Under the pieces are notes generated by a model. The model saw nothing but the letters and a program-made list of their open reading frames with translations, searched no databases and had not been told where the DNA came from. The translations under genes were made by a program, and so were the position numbers. DNA of 64,000 nt from an uncultured Nitrospira sp. (GTDB taxonomy: Bacteria > Nitrospirota > Nitrospiria > Nitrospirales > Nitrospiraceae): assembly GCA_902500805.1 (NCBI GenBank), contig CABVSA010000003.1, positions 1-64,000 of the forward strand, read 5' to 3'. Positions 28,520 to 36,748 of the stretch are shown in pieces; within the stretch, counting starts at the first letter, position 1, and the number at the start of each line of letters is the position of its first letter.

Positions 28520-29236
28520 ATGGGACGACTGGTTGCAACACGTGCACTGCTGTACCTGCTCTCCCTCATGGCCCTTGAGCTGACGCCCTCGACTCCAAGT
28601 TTTGCCCAAGTCATCACCGCCGGTCCACCCACTTGTCCCGGTGTGGCCCTGACGTTTGACCTCTGTCCAGTGCGAAAGGGATCCGGTTATGATCAGCCGT
28701 TGATGGACTATCTGATTACCCATCGCATCCCGGCTACATTCTTCATGTCTGGTCAGTGGATGGCCAAACATGGCACACAAGTGGAACAGCTTCTGAGTCT
28801 GGACTTCTTTGAAGTTGGAACCCATGGCGAGGTTCACGCTCACCTTCCCATGCACGATGCCGACGAACAACGCGCAGAGATCCTTGGTCCCGTGAAACTG
28901 CTGCAGGCGCGCTACGGCCATGAGGCCATTCTCTTTCGCCCACCCTATGGAGAATACAACGATGTGACTGTCGCCGTAGTGAATTTGCTAGGCCTACAAT
29001 TCATCCAATGGAACATCGAATCGGGTGATCCAGATCCCACACTTTCCGTGGGGAGAATTCTGCTCAGAATTGCCAAGCGCGCAAAGCCCGGTAGTATCAT
29101 CGTACTTCATGCCAATGGAAAGGGTAAGCAGACTCGCAAGGTGATCGAGCATCTCACGCGTGAGATCCTCCCGGCCAAGAAGCTCCGCCCGATGACCGTG
29201 AGTGAGCTGCTGGATTGTACATCCCAAACTCCATGA
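28520..29236 (+). CDS. secreted polysaccharide deacetylase
   Basis: 238 residues with a signal peptide (ALLYLLSLMALELTPSTPSFAQ) and a NodB-homology domain. The metal-site marks are L-T-F-D-L-C-P, where the usual second Asp is replaced as in the TFDLC subgroup, and T-H-G-E-V-H. R-P-P-Y-G-E and I-V-L-H-A-N follow. It probably de-N-acetylates a cell-wall or surface glycan. A TATACT box at 28507-28512 lies only 7 nt before the ATG, so the message may be leaderless. It overlaps the next gene by 4 nt. Confidence 0.85.
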   Translation: MGRLVATRALLYLLSLMALELTPSTPSFAQVITAGPPTCPGVALTFDLCPVRKGSGYDQPLMDYLITHRIPATFFMSGQWMAKHGTQVEQLLSLDFFEVGTHGEVHAHLPMHDADEQRAEILGPVKLLQARYGHEAILFRPPYGEYNDVTVAVVNLLGLQFIQWNIESGDPDPTLSVGRILLRIAKRAKPGSIIVLHANGKGKQTRKVIEHLTREILPAKKLRPMTVSELLDCTSQTP

Positions 29237-29706
29237 CAACCTCGGCCATCAGAACCATGGTACCGGATGATCGGAAGGCGGTTATCCAGCTATTGAGTGA
29301 TTCTGAACCATGGAACCGGCTTGGTTACGGAGCGGATGATTGGAGCCGTATTTTCTGTCCTCTGCCTCAAGGCCGAGATTGCTATATCGCTGAACGTGAC
29401 GGACAAGTCGCAGGCGTTGCGATCGTGAAGCAGAAGTTTCTCTTGGGTGACTACCTCGAACTCTTAGGTGTCGCCGTCTGGGCTCATCAGAAGGGAGTCG
29501 GCGGTCAACTCTTGACGCACATTGAGAGTCTCGTGTTCCAGAGAACCAAGAACCTGTTTGCCTGCGTGTCGGATTTCAATGAACCAGCTCGGGCGTTCTA
29601 CAAGAAACAGGGCTACCTGGAAATCGGCCCCATGCCGAATTTTTTGATTCCTGGGCACGCCGAGATACTCCTTCGCAAGACGGCGGGACCCGCTAGAAAG
29701 AGTTGA
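29233..29706 (+). CDS. GNAT family N-acetyltransferase
   Basis: 157 residues with the GNAT core: GRDCYIAERDGQVAGVAIV, the acetyl-CoA loop region LLGVAVWAHQKGVGGQLL, and FNEPARAFYKKQGYLEIG. The substrate is unknown. The start overlaps the deacetylase stop (ATGA), so the pair is translationally coupled; an acetylation/deacetylation relation on the same glycan is possible but unproven. Confidence 0.85.
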   Translation: MTTSAIRTMVPDDRKAVIQLLSDSEPWNRLGYGADDWSRIFCPLPQGRDCYIAERDGQVAGVAIVKQKFLLGDYLELLGVAVWAHQKGVGGQLLTHIESLVFQRTKNLFACVSDFNEPARAFYKKQGYLEIGPMPNFLIPGHAEILLRKTAGPARKS

Positions 29707-29793
29707 TGGCTTATGGAAAATGGCGAAGAAAGATACATTCTGTGATTCCAGTCCCTACCATTGGCGATATGCTATCTGCTATAAGCTCCTCTC

Positions 29794-30192
29794 ATGAAGG
29801 TCACCAAACTGCTCCATACCCGCATGCGGGTCAGCGACCTGGATGAAACCATCCAGTTTTATACAAGCGTGCTGGGTCTTGAGGTCATTGAACGGAAAAC
29901 ATCTCCTCGTGGATCACACCTTGCTTTCTTAAAGGTGCCCAACAGCGACGAGCTAATCGAACTAACCAGTTTTCCTCCTAGCGGGCCAGTGAAGGTGCAG
30001 GAAGATCTGGTCCATCTGGCCTTCCAAGTTGACAATCTCGACGAGACAATCGCCTCGCTCAATGCCATAGGGATCAAGATTACCGATGGCCCAACGAAGA
30101 CTTCTTCCGGGAGCCGGTTTATCTTCATCGATGCGCCGGACGGTTACGAGATTGAGTTGATCGAACGGCCGGCAGGCGTGAAGATCGTTTGA
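29794..30192 (+). CDS. VOC family protein, glyoxalase I-like
   Basis: 132 residues with two beta-alpha-beta-beta-beta modules. H8 (L-L-H-T-R-M-R-V), a Glu in E-L-I-E-L-T-S, H74 (V-H-L-A-F-Q-V) and a late Glu (Y-E-I-E-L-I-E) fit the four metal ligands of lactoylglutathione lyase. It could detoxify methylglyoxal, but other VOC activities cannot be excluded. Monocistronic by spacing. Confidence 0.85.
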   Translation: MKVTKLLHTRMRVSDLDETIQFYTSVLGLEVIERKTSPRGSHLAFLKVPNSDELIELTSFPPSGPVKVQEDLVHLAFQVDNLDETIASLNAIGIKITDGPTKTSSGSRFIFIDAPDGYEIELIERPAGVKIV

Positions 30193-30347
30193 TATCCATG
30201 AAGCGTCGCTCGTTCCCTCGATCCTGGGTTCCAGGTTTCACCTTCACCGTTTCACGTTGTGCAGAATCCTCAAACTCGAACATGAAACCGGAAACCGTTG
30301 ACTGATATGCTTCACATTCCACGAACAACGAGATACGGAGGAGAAGA
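30193..30347. repeat. intergenic repeat-bearing spacer upstream of dapF-like gene
   Basis: 155 bp with GAAGCGTCGCTCG, TTTCACCTTCACCGTTTCACG and, at the right end, TTCCACGAACAACGAG. These are degenerate forms of the words seen between nuo genes. The right end supplies GGAGGAG, the ribosome binding site of the next gene. Confidence 0.5.
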
Positions 30348-31217
30348 ATGAAAAACGGGTTTTTCCGCGGGCACGGGCTGGGCAACGATTATATCGTGAT
30401 GGACCCCAAGGAACTGACCTTCAAACTCTCGCCCAAGAACATCAAAGCGGTCTGTGACCGCAATTGGGGGCTAGGCAGCGACGGGATCCTAGCCCTGGTT
30501 CCCTCAAAAAAGGCAGACTTTGGGCTGCGCATTTTTAATCCGGACGGCAGCGAAGCCGAGAAATCAGGAAACGGGCTTCGTATTTTCGCCCGCTACCTCC
30601 ATGCGACCGGGAGGACCAAGAAGAAATACTTCACGGTCGATACAAAAGGTGGGAAAGTGACAATTGCATTGCATGTAGACCGGCATGGCGATGCGGCAGC
30701 TGCAACCGTTGAGATGGGAACCGCCACCTTCAAGCCTGATGCACTCCCCTGCTCATTGGACGTGCCCGAATTGATTCAACAACCGATTGAAGCAGGTGGA
30801 ACTCCCCTGACTTTTACCGGCGTGAGCGTCGGAAACCCCCATTGCGTTGTCTTCAAGCCGGCGGGAGGATCCTGGTCGCGCGAAGAGCTCTTGACACTTG
30901 GGCCGACCCTTGAAAACCACACGCTGTTTCCCAAACGAACCAACGTGCAACTGGCCGTTCCAACCGGACCAAAAGAAATCTTCATTCTGATTTGGGAACG
31001 TGGAGCCGGAGAGACACAGGCCTCCGGTTCATCATCCTGCGCGGCAGCAAGCGTAGCGGTACGTCTCGGGCTGGTAAAGAGCCCTGTGACGGTGAAGATG
31101 CCAGGAGGCACGCTGAATATCGAGGTGGCCTCTGACTTTAACCTCACCATGAAGGGACCAGTGGCCGAGGTGGCGCGAGGCGCCTTGAGCCCGTCGTTTG
31201 TCCGCACGTTGAAATAA
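30348..31217 (+). CDS. diaminopimelate epimerase-like protein, both catalytic Cys replaced by Ser
   Basis: 289 residues with the whole DapF fold: GNDYIVMD, NPDGSEAEKSGNG, SVGNPHCV and RGAGETQASGSSSCA. DapF interconverts LL- and meso-diaminopimelate for lysine and peptidoglycan using two cysteines, found in C-G-N-G and A-C-G-S-G. Here both positions are serine: S73 (codon TCA, 30564-30566) and S226 (codon TCC, 31023-31025). The rest of the pocket is kept and the gene is intact, with a strong ribosome binding site. It may be a Ser-based epimerase, a different racemase, or a non-catalytic paralogue. The fold call is firm and the activity is open. Confidence 0.85.
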   Translation: MKNGFFRGHGLGNDYIVMDPKELTFKLSPKNIKAVCDRNWGLGSDGILALVPSKKADFGLRIFNPDGSEAEKSGNGLRIFARYLHATGRTKKKYFTVDTKGGKVTIALHVDRHGDAAAATVEMGTATFKPDALPCSLDVPELIQQPIEAGGTPLTFTGVSVGNPHCVVFKPAGGSWSREELLTLGPTLENHTLFPKRTNVQLAVPTGPKEIFILIWERGAGETQASGSSSCAAASVAVRLGLVKSPVTVKMPGGTLNIEVASDFNLTMKGPVAEVARGALSPSFVRTLK

Positions 31218-31233
31218 CAACCGTCCAGCAAAT

Positions 31234-31349
31234 AGCTGTCAGCCATCAGCCCGATTGCGGTCTCGAAATTGCTCGCTACTCCTTCGCGCCGTACAATGTA
31301 CAGAATCATCCCATTGTTTCTCTGACCTGAAGGCTGTTAGCTGATGGCT
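31234..31349. repeat. inverted repeat spanning dapF-uvrC spacer
   Basis: CAGCCATCAGC (31237-31247) and GCTGATGGCTG (31339-31349) are perfect complements. Flanking AGCTGT and GGCTGTTA extend the resemblance. The right arm contains the uvrC start codon (gctgATGgctg). Its word family differs from the GTGAAGCG type. Confidence 0.65.
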
Positions 31350-33176
31350 GCCTCATCCGATTTCCAATCTAAACTCGCGCATCTCCCCGATCAACCTGGC
31401 GTCTACCTATTCAAGAACGAACAACGAGACATCATTTACATCGGGAAAGCCGCAGTACTCGCCGACCGGGTCCGATCGTATTTTCAAAAGAGTGCCGACC
31501 ATAGCCCCAAGACTAGTCTGCTCGTCAGTCAGGTGGCCGATCTGGAAACGATGGTGACTCGATCAGAGCTCGAAGCGCTGATTCTCGAAAGCAACCTGGT
31601 CAAGCGTCACAAGCCTCGTTTCAACGTCGTGTTGCGGGACGATAAACAGTATCCCTATGTGCGGTTGCCGATCAAAGAGGACTTTCCTCGACTGTCGATC
31701 GTGCGCCGCGTGCAAAAAGACGGCGCGCTTTACTATGGCCCCTATACCCCAGCGAACGCCCTGCGAGAGACGTTGAAAGTCATCAAGCACGTCTTCCCGC
31801 TTGCCACCTGCACGATCGACATCGATGGCACCGCCGACCGCGCCTGTATCGAGTTTGAAATCAAACGATGCATGGCACCCTGTACTGGTAATCAGTCGAA
31901 AGAGGAGTACCATCAGATCGTCAAACAGGTCCGCCAGTTTCTGGAGGGCCGTGACCACGAGTTGCTGGACGATCTTCGGGCCCGCATGGAGGCCGCATCG
32001 GACCGGGAGGAATTCGAGGAGGCCGCACGGTTACGGGATCGTCTCTTTAAGATCGATCGGATGCTGGAGAAGCAACGGATCACGCAAACTTCAGCCGCTG
32101 ATCAAGATGTGATCGGCCTCTCCAGACAAGGCGCAGCCGTCGATCTCCAGATTCTGTTCGTGCGCGGCGGCTTACTAATTGGGCGGAAAGATTTCTTCTG
32201 GCCTCAGTCGGCTGATGCGTCGGACGAGGAGCTCGTCCGCTCAGCCATCGAACAATTCTATAATAAGGATGGGCAACCCCCGAGAGAACTGCTCATCCCA
32301 ACCGACCTCGAAGACGCGGTACTGATTCAGCAATGGCTATCCGAGAAGCGAGGCGAATCGGTACGTGTGTCCTCGCCAGAGCGAGGCGCCAAACATCAAC
32401 TCGTCCTCTTGGCCGAGGAGAATGCGGCTTCGGCGGTGGCTAATCATTTACGTGACGAAGAACGTGACCGGCAAGCCGGTGAGGAACTGAAGCGGATGCT
32501 GCGACTGGATCAGCCCCCACGTCGCATTGAAGGCTTCGACATCTCCAATACGATGGGCAACCAATCAGTTGCATCAATGGTCGTCTGGGAAGACGGGCAG
32601 ATGAAGAAAGCCGACTATCGGCGGTTCAAGATCCGAACCGTCGTGGGTGCCAACGATTTTGCCAGCATGAAGGAAGTGGTCACACGTCGCTACGGCGAGG
32701 CCGGGGGTGAGTCTGGTGGAACGATGGAGAACCTGGCCCAACCCGATCTGATTCTCATCGACGGCGGATTGGGTCAACTGGCGGCGGCGCTCGAGGGACT
32801 CAAAGCAGTTGGGCAACAGGGCGTACCGATCCTCGGATTGGCCAAGGCCCGTGGCGACAAGGAAGAGCGTGTGTTTCTGGCTGGGAGAAAAAATCCCATC
32901 GCGCTCAAGCCGCAGTCCCCCTCCACCCACCTGCTCCAACGCATCCGCGATGAAGCCCATCGCTTCGCGATCACGTTTCATCGGAAGCTACGCGGCAAAG
33001 CGCTGGTCAGCTCCAAACTCGATCAAGTCATCGGAATCGGTGAGCTACGACGCGATCGACTGCTGAAGCGGTTCGGCAGTCTTGAACAATTGGCCTCAGC
33101 CAGCGATGAGGCGCTGCGGGAGGTTGGACTAAATATGGAAACCGTTGTGAATCTCCGCAAAGTGCTTGGCAGTTGA
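31344..33176 (+). CDS. uvrC: excinuclease ABC subunit C
   Basis: 610 residues, the nucleotide-excision-repair nuclease that incises both sides of a lesion. A GIY-YIG domain at the start (PGVYLFKNEQRDIIYIGKA), a UVR motif (EEFEEAARLRDRLFKI), an RNase H-like domain (EGFDISNTMGNQSVASMVV; LILIDGGLGQL) and a C-terminal HhH region (GIGELRRDRLLKRFGS) are all present. Full length. uvrA lies in the same window at 57124-59631. Confidence 0.98.
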   Translation: MAASSDFQSKLAHLPDQPGVYLFKNEQRDIIYIGKAAVLADRVRSYFQKSADHSPKTSLLVSQVADLETMVTRSELEALILESNLVKRHKPRFNVVLRDDKQYPYVRLPIKEDFPRLSIVRRVQKDGALYYGPYTPANALRETLKVIKHVFPLATCTIDIDGTADRACIEFEIKRCMAPCTGNQSKEEYHQIVKQVRQFLEGRDHELLDDLRARMEAASDREEFEEAARLRDRLFKIDRMLEKQRITQTSAADQDVIGLSRQGAAVDLQILFVRGGLLIGRKDFFWPQSADASDEELVRSAIEQFYNKDGQPPRELLIPTDLEDAVLIQQWLSEKRGESVRVSSPERGAKHQLVLLAEENAASAVANHLRDEERDRQAGEELKRMLRLDQPPRRIEGFDISNTMGNQSVASMVVWEDGQMKKADYRRFKIRTVVGANDFASMKEVVTRRYGEAGGESGGTMENLAQPDLILIDGGLGQLAAALEGLKAVGQQGVPILGLAKARGDKEERVFLAGRKNPIALKPQSPSTHLLQRIRDEAHRFAITFHRKLRGKALVSSKLDQVIGIGELRRDRLLKRFGSLEQLASASDEALREVGLNMETVVNLRKVLGS

Positions 33177-33200
33177 TCGTATCTGTTCTGTGTTGTTTCC

Positions 33201-33425
33201 TAGCAGTGTGTTGACAAACCCTACGCCCTCCCTCAAACAGATCGATCCTCACGGTGACTGACCGAATCGAGATGCCCCGCAGGCTGTTCAGCAAGGCCGC
33301 AACGAGCGAAGGGGAGAATCATACTCCGGCCCGTAGGGTGAGCCTCTGAGCGACGTGACCTGCCTCGCGAAGCCGATTCGGCAAAGCGGGGAACGCCGCT
33401 GACGGCCTTTGTCAACAGTCTGCTA
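33201..33425. mobile_element. 225-bp MITE-like element with 18-bp terminal inverted repeats
   Basis: The left end TAGCAGTGTGTTGACAAA (33201-33218) and right end TTTGTCAACAGTCTGCTA (33408-33425) are inverted repeats matching at 16 of 18 positions. The interior has no convincing gene. The element lies between the convergent uvrC and FadL-like genes, and its right end contains the stop codon (TAG) of the latter. The TIR resembles interspersed repeats I recall from other bacteria, which is from memory. No target-site duplication was established. Confidence 0.65.
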
Positions 33426-34814
33426 GAAGAGATACCGAAAACTGAACGTCCCCAGATGCACAAACGCGTGGTAGGTCCCGTTCACGGTCGGATTCACATT
33501 ACCGACGACGGATTTTGACTCATAAAACCATTCCTGATAAGCCAGATCGACGCCAATTCCTTTAGGCCAGAAAACCGATTTTCCGCTGCAAGGGATCAGC
33601 CCCAGAAATCGACCGCTTCCTTTACACAGAAAACCCGCGCCAAGGGACAGGGTATGGGCGGGCAATGAAATGATACCGGGATTAAACGTCTCATCAGGAA
33701 CGGGATCTGCCGTATACGTATATCCTGACCGGACCGCGATCTCCCAGTGCGACAGCCACCGTGGGTTCAGCCATCGATACTCTGTGCCGAGTGCAATCAC
33801 CGGCACGTTCTTCCACCGTTGAGGCTGGGGAATACTGGCTCCATTGGACAATCGCACATCGAGATTCCTATTTGAGCTCCATCCTACGTACTCAACGTCG
33901 AGCTCAACTTTCCACTCTCTGTTGCGGGTACGCACCGGCCAGATTGCAACGGCTCCTGTAACCCGTTGCGGAAGCACAAGATCCGTCTCGGCGTCCGCCA
34001 CCTTGATCCCATTCACTAACAACGAGCCATTCAACGGCACCACCGCCTGACTCCGATAGACGGCGGCAATGGATACTATCGGCTTCTCGTCCTCGTTTCT
34101 CACGGGAGTATACAGCAACCCAACCGTCACGCCTGCTCCAGTTCCTGTACCGTTTAGTTCGATCGACGACCCTGGAGAAATACCAAGCCCTCCGGCACTG
34201 ACTTGCTTCTGCTCGGTATGTCCTTCTCCAAGAAAACTGGCAAAGGTATAAATGTCTGCACCGACAGCGATTGAGAAATCGTTGCTGACCCTGTAGGCAA
34301 TCGTGGGCGTGATATGGATCAGCGGTAATTCTGCCGATGTCACCGCCGTATTGAATGGACCGTCGACGGGATAACGGGTTCGTAACCCGAATGATGTGAC
34401 CAACCCCAACCCAACCGTTACGGCAGAGAAGCGAGGGAGCCCCAGGGCTCCAAGATTCGCGCTAAGGTACGTATGTCCCGGAGGGGGGAAGCTGACGCTT
34501 CCGCCGTAGTCTCCCCGTGTATCCAGTCCCGTAGTACTCTTGGTCTTGATAGAACCGCCCATTAACGCGATTCCAAAGACCGCCTGAATATCTCGGATCT
34601 GCGTCAGGCCTGCAGGATTATAGTGGAGGGCTGAGGCATCATCGGCCTGGGCGGCAAAGGCGTTTCCCTGACCCGCCGCTACCGCTCCCTGTGGTTGAAA
34701 CCGTAGTGCTTGCGCAAACGTGAGGAGGGGAAACAATAGGAAAACACTGCCGGCGATCAGTCCTGCTGCTAATCTCGGAGTAACTGGATAACCTGATGAA
34801 ACAGGCCTATGCAC
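33423..34814 (-). CDS. OmpP1/FadL family outer-membrane transporter
   Basis: 463 residues. A signal peptide (SVFLLFPLLTFAQA) precedes the FadL hatch/barrel start (GAVAAGQGNAFAAQADDASALHYNPAGLTQI), followed by many beta strands and a C-terminal phenylalanine as usual for barrels. FadL proteins import long-chain fatty acids and similar hydrophobic molecules. It starts at GTG 34814. It diverges from luxR. FadL has been linked to uptake of long-chain acyl-homoserine lactones in a rhizobium (recalled), so a link to the neighbouring quorum system is worth noting. The stop codon lies in the TIR of the adjacent element. Confidence 0.88.
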   Translation of the reverse strand: MHRPVSSGYPVTPRLAAGLIAGSVFLLFPLLTFAQALRFQPQGAVAAGQGNAFAAQADDASALHYNPAGLTQIRDIQAVFGIALMGGSIKTKSTTGLDTRGDYGGSVSFPPPGHTYLSANLGALGLPRFSAVTVGLGLVTSFGLRTRYPVDGPFNTAVTSAELPLIHITPTIAYRVSNDFSIAVGADIYTFASFLGEGHTEQKQVSAGGLGISPGSSIELNGTGTGAGVTVGLLYTPVRNEDEKPIVSIAAVYRSQAVVPLNGSLLVNGIKVADAETDLVLPQRVTGAVAIWPVRTRNREWKVELDVEYVGWSSNRNLDVRLSNGASIPQPQRWKNVPVIALGTEYRWLNPRWLSHWEIAVRSGYTYTADPVPDETFNPGIISLPAHTLSLGAGFLCKGSGRFLGLIPCSGKSVFWPKGIGVDLAYQEWFYESKSVVGNVNPTVNGTYHAFVHLGTFSFRYLF

Positions 34815-34890
34815 GGATCAACCCTGTTCGTGTGGCCAGCGATCCACTGTTTAGCCATAGATTCATTAGCCCATTTCACCTTCAAGGCAT

Positions 34891-34918
34891 AGGCCCATAC
34901 GGCTCTATGTATTGGCCT
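34891..34918. promoter_or_regulatory. imperfect inverted repeat upstream of luxR
   Basis: AGGCCCATAC (34891-34900) and GTATTGGCCT (34909-34918) are complementary with one mismatch. They lie just upstream of a TATAAT box, about 70-95 bp before the luxR start. It could be an operator. It is not a match to the lux-type box upstream of luxI. Confidence 0.35.
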
Positions 34919-34919
34919 C

Positions 34920-34948
34920 TATTCAAACTGCTTTTAATTTCATATAAT
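34920..34948 (+). promoter_or_regulatory. candidate luxR promoter
   Basis: A perfect TATAAT at 34943-34948 with a weak -35 (TATTCA, 17-bp spacer). It lies 37 bp before the luxR ATG, so the in-frame ATG at 34947 would fall inside the -10 box and cannot be the start from this promoter. Confidence 0.4.
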
Positions 34949-34985
34949 GCACCGCTGTTTTTATCCTTTTGATACGGAGGCGTCT

Positions 34986-35786
34986 ATGGGACAGACTGAT
35001 AGGAAACGCCCCTTCCCTCACCAACTTTTCGAACAACTTTCAAAGGCAGAATGTGCCTCCTTTATTGAGGCTCTTCATTACATGACCGAATCGAATACCA
35101 CTGCTGATGTGAAAGAGGCTCTCGTGCGGTTTCAAAATCTATTTCCGTTTTCACGAGTGATCGGCGGTCTCGCTCGCCTCTCGCCTAATGGTAATTTTGA
35201 TGGGTTTACCAACGTCGTGAACGTCAGTTACCCAGAGGAATGGATTAAGCTCTACTGGCAAAACGGCTACTTTGAAGTCGACCCAGTCTTCCAAACGGCC
35301 TTGAACAAGCCCGGCACCCAACACTGGGGAACCACGTACCGAGAGGCAACCTCTCCCAAGCAACAGGAATTCATGACCGCCGCCAGGGAGTTTGGGCTGG
35401 GTGATGGGATTACCACTGGATCCGCCGATCCGTCGTGCAGAGTGGCTACCTTCTGTTCGTTTGCCTCAGCGAGTAGCGTGGATGCTGCCCGATATGTGCC
35501 TCTCATCGAATATTTTGGGTACTACGTTCACATGGCGTTGTTACGCACAGCCCCAGCAAAGGCACAATCCATGAATCGCTGTGTCAAACGGCTCACCATG
35601 CGCGAGCTCACGATCCTCAACTGGGTCAAAAACGGCAAAACCAATTGGGAAATCGCTCAAATCATGGGGGTGACAGAGCGCACCATCCGATTCCACGTGG
35701 AAAGTATCTTTTCCAAGCTGGATGTCACATCTCGATCTCAAGCGGTTGCCACCGCCATTGAGCATGGCCTGCCGAATGTGGTCTAA
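34986..35786 (+). CDS. LuxR-type quorum-sensing regulator
   Basis: 266 residues. The N-terminal acyl-homoserine-lactone-binding domain keeps W86, Y90, D99, P100 and W114 with the same spacing as W57, Y61, D70, P71 and W85 of TraR. The C-terminal LuxR HTH reads LTMRELTILNWVKNGKTNWE...TIRFHVESIFSKL. The ATG at 34986 follows GGAGG by 5 nt; the ATG at 34947 overlaps a TATAAT box. Convergent with the luxI homologue and ending 22 bp from it. Predicted to bind DNA with its lactone, probably at the palindrome at 36628-36647 (inference). Confidence 0.92.
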   Translation: MGQTDRKRPFPHQLFEQLSKAECASFIEALHYMTESNTTADVKEALVRFQNLFPFSRVIGGLARLSPNGNFDGFTNVVNVSYPEEWIKLYWQNGYFEVDPVFQTALNKPGTQHWGTTYREATSPKQQEFMTAAREFGLGDGITTGSADPSCRVATFCSFASASSVDAARYVPLIEYFGYYVHMALLRTAPAKAQSMNRCVKRLTMRELTILNWVKNGKTNWEIAQIMGVTERTIRFHVESIFSKLDVTSRSQAVATAIEHGLPNVV

Positions 35787-35808
35787 GCATTTGTCATGTC
35801 CTGCCACG

Positions 35809-36531
35809 TCAGGTCATCACCAGATCTGCTCCCATTTTCTGATACGATGATGTTCGACCTGAGACGATTTCGCCGTCCGGTTTCTGAATCGTTGAAATCC
35901 ATTCAAGAAAGCTCGGCCGCTTTACGCTGTTTTCATCATCAAAGCGAGCCATATCATACAGCGCAGCGACCGCTTCGGCGCCAGCAGGCGGGAGCTTCAC
36001 CACTGGACCTATTGGCACACAAGGGAAACCCAGCATGCGAAGCGCTCGCAAGAATCGATGTTCCACTTCAAGGTAATAGTACCGAATCTCGTTCTCTACC
36101 GCCCACTGGTAGATCCCTTTCAACACGGCTAACATCACTCTGCTTGAGAGTTTTGGATCCTTAATGTCAGGATTCACTGTAAGCCTTGTAATCTCCGCGG
36201 TATCCTGCTCTTTTCTGATCCTATAGTCGGTTGGGAGTAACGCTCCGAATTCATTCCCTAACATGAATTCCCCTGAGGGAGGCAGAAGGCGTGCCATGCC
36301 AAGCAGCACTCCCTCGCGACTGAGAACCCCAACGGTGACGCCCCACAGGTCATACATATCCATTTCTTGACCATCCTCAGTTTCAGCCACCCACTTCAGT
36401 TGTTCTGCAAAAACACGATGTCGCAATTGATATGCCTTAACCATCTCGTCTTTCGTCTCAAGGGTCTTTACAACAATATCGCCCTCCATGAATACAATGT
36501 TGTGTACTGTTCGATCAGCTAGAACCGTCAT
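35809..36531 (-). CDS. LuxI-type acyl-homoserine-lactone synthase
   Basis: 240 residues. The autoinducer-synthase core residues keep LuxI spacing: R37, F41, W47, D58, D61, R81, E113 and R116 (compare R24, F28, W34, D45, D48, R69, E101, R104). The enzyme makes an acyl-homoserine lactone from SAM and an acyl carrier; chain length cannot be read. The start at 36531 follows GGGAGG by 5 nt. The gene ends 22 bp from luxR. About 100 bp upstream is a perfect palindrome with a lux-type box, so autoinduction is likely. Confidence 0.9.
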   Translation of the reverse strand: MTVLADRTVHNIVFMEGDIVVKTLETKDEMVKAYQLRHRVFAEQLKWVAETEDGQEMDMYDLWGVTVGVLSREGVLLGMARLLPPSGEFMLGNEFGALLPTDYRIRKEQDTAEITRLTVNPDIKDPKLSSRVMLAVLKGIYQWAVENEIRYYYLEVEHRFLRALRMLGFPCVPIGPVVKLPPAGAEAVAALYDMARFDDENSVKRPSFLEWISTIQKPDGEIVSGRTSSYQKMGADLVMT

Positions 36532-36582
36532 GGCGACCTCCCGTTTGGACCTGGCTATTTGTTCTGGAATGTAGAGCTGATT

Positions 36583-36598
36583 GCCCCGTGATCGGGGC
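36583..36598 (-). promoter_or_regulatory. hairpin in luxI leader
   Basis: GCCCCG-TGAT-CGGGGC, a perfect 6-bp GC stem with a tetraloop, between the lux-type box and the luxI start. It could affect luxI mRNA or be an incomplete terminator; no T-run follows. Confidence 0.35.
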
Positions 36599-36617
36599 GG
36601 ATGGTTTCATCTCTGGC

Positions 36618-36657
36618 ACCAGACGTCACCTGGCGGGTCCGCCAGGTGACGTCTGGT
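36618..36657. promoter_or_regulatory. 40-bp perfect palindrome with lux-type box
   Basis: Arms of 19 bp (36618-36636 and 36639-36657) are perfectly complementary around a 2-bp centre. The inner 20 bp, ACCTGGCGGGTCCGCCAGGT (36628-36647), has the ACCTG-N10-CAGGT form of lux/las boxes. It lies between luxI (minus) and a kinase/regulator pair (plus) and could control both. I found no convincing -10 at the spacing expected for a class II lux promoter. Confidence 0.7.
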
Positions 36658-36748
36658 CCTAAAAGAAGTACATATTCATACATCCTGTGATGTAGCGATT
36701 GGATCAGCGAAAGAACTAGGACGTGGTCAATTAACTGGAGGACGTATC

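Noticed and set aside
33028-33463. Small minus-strand frames in the uvrC/FadL-like intergenic region
   Set aside because: They lie in the 225-bp inverted-repeat element, differ between frames, and resemble no family.
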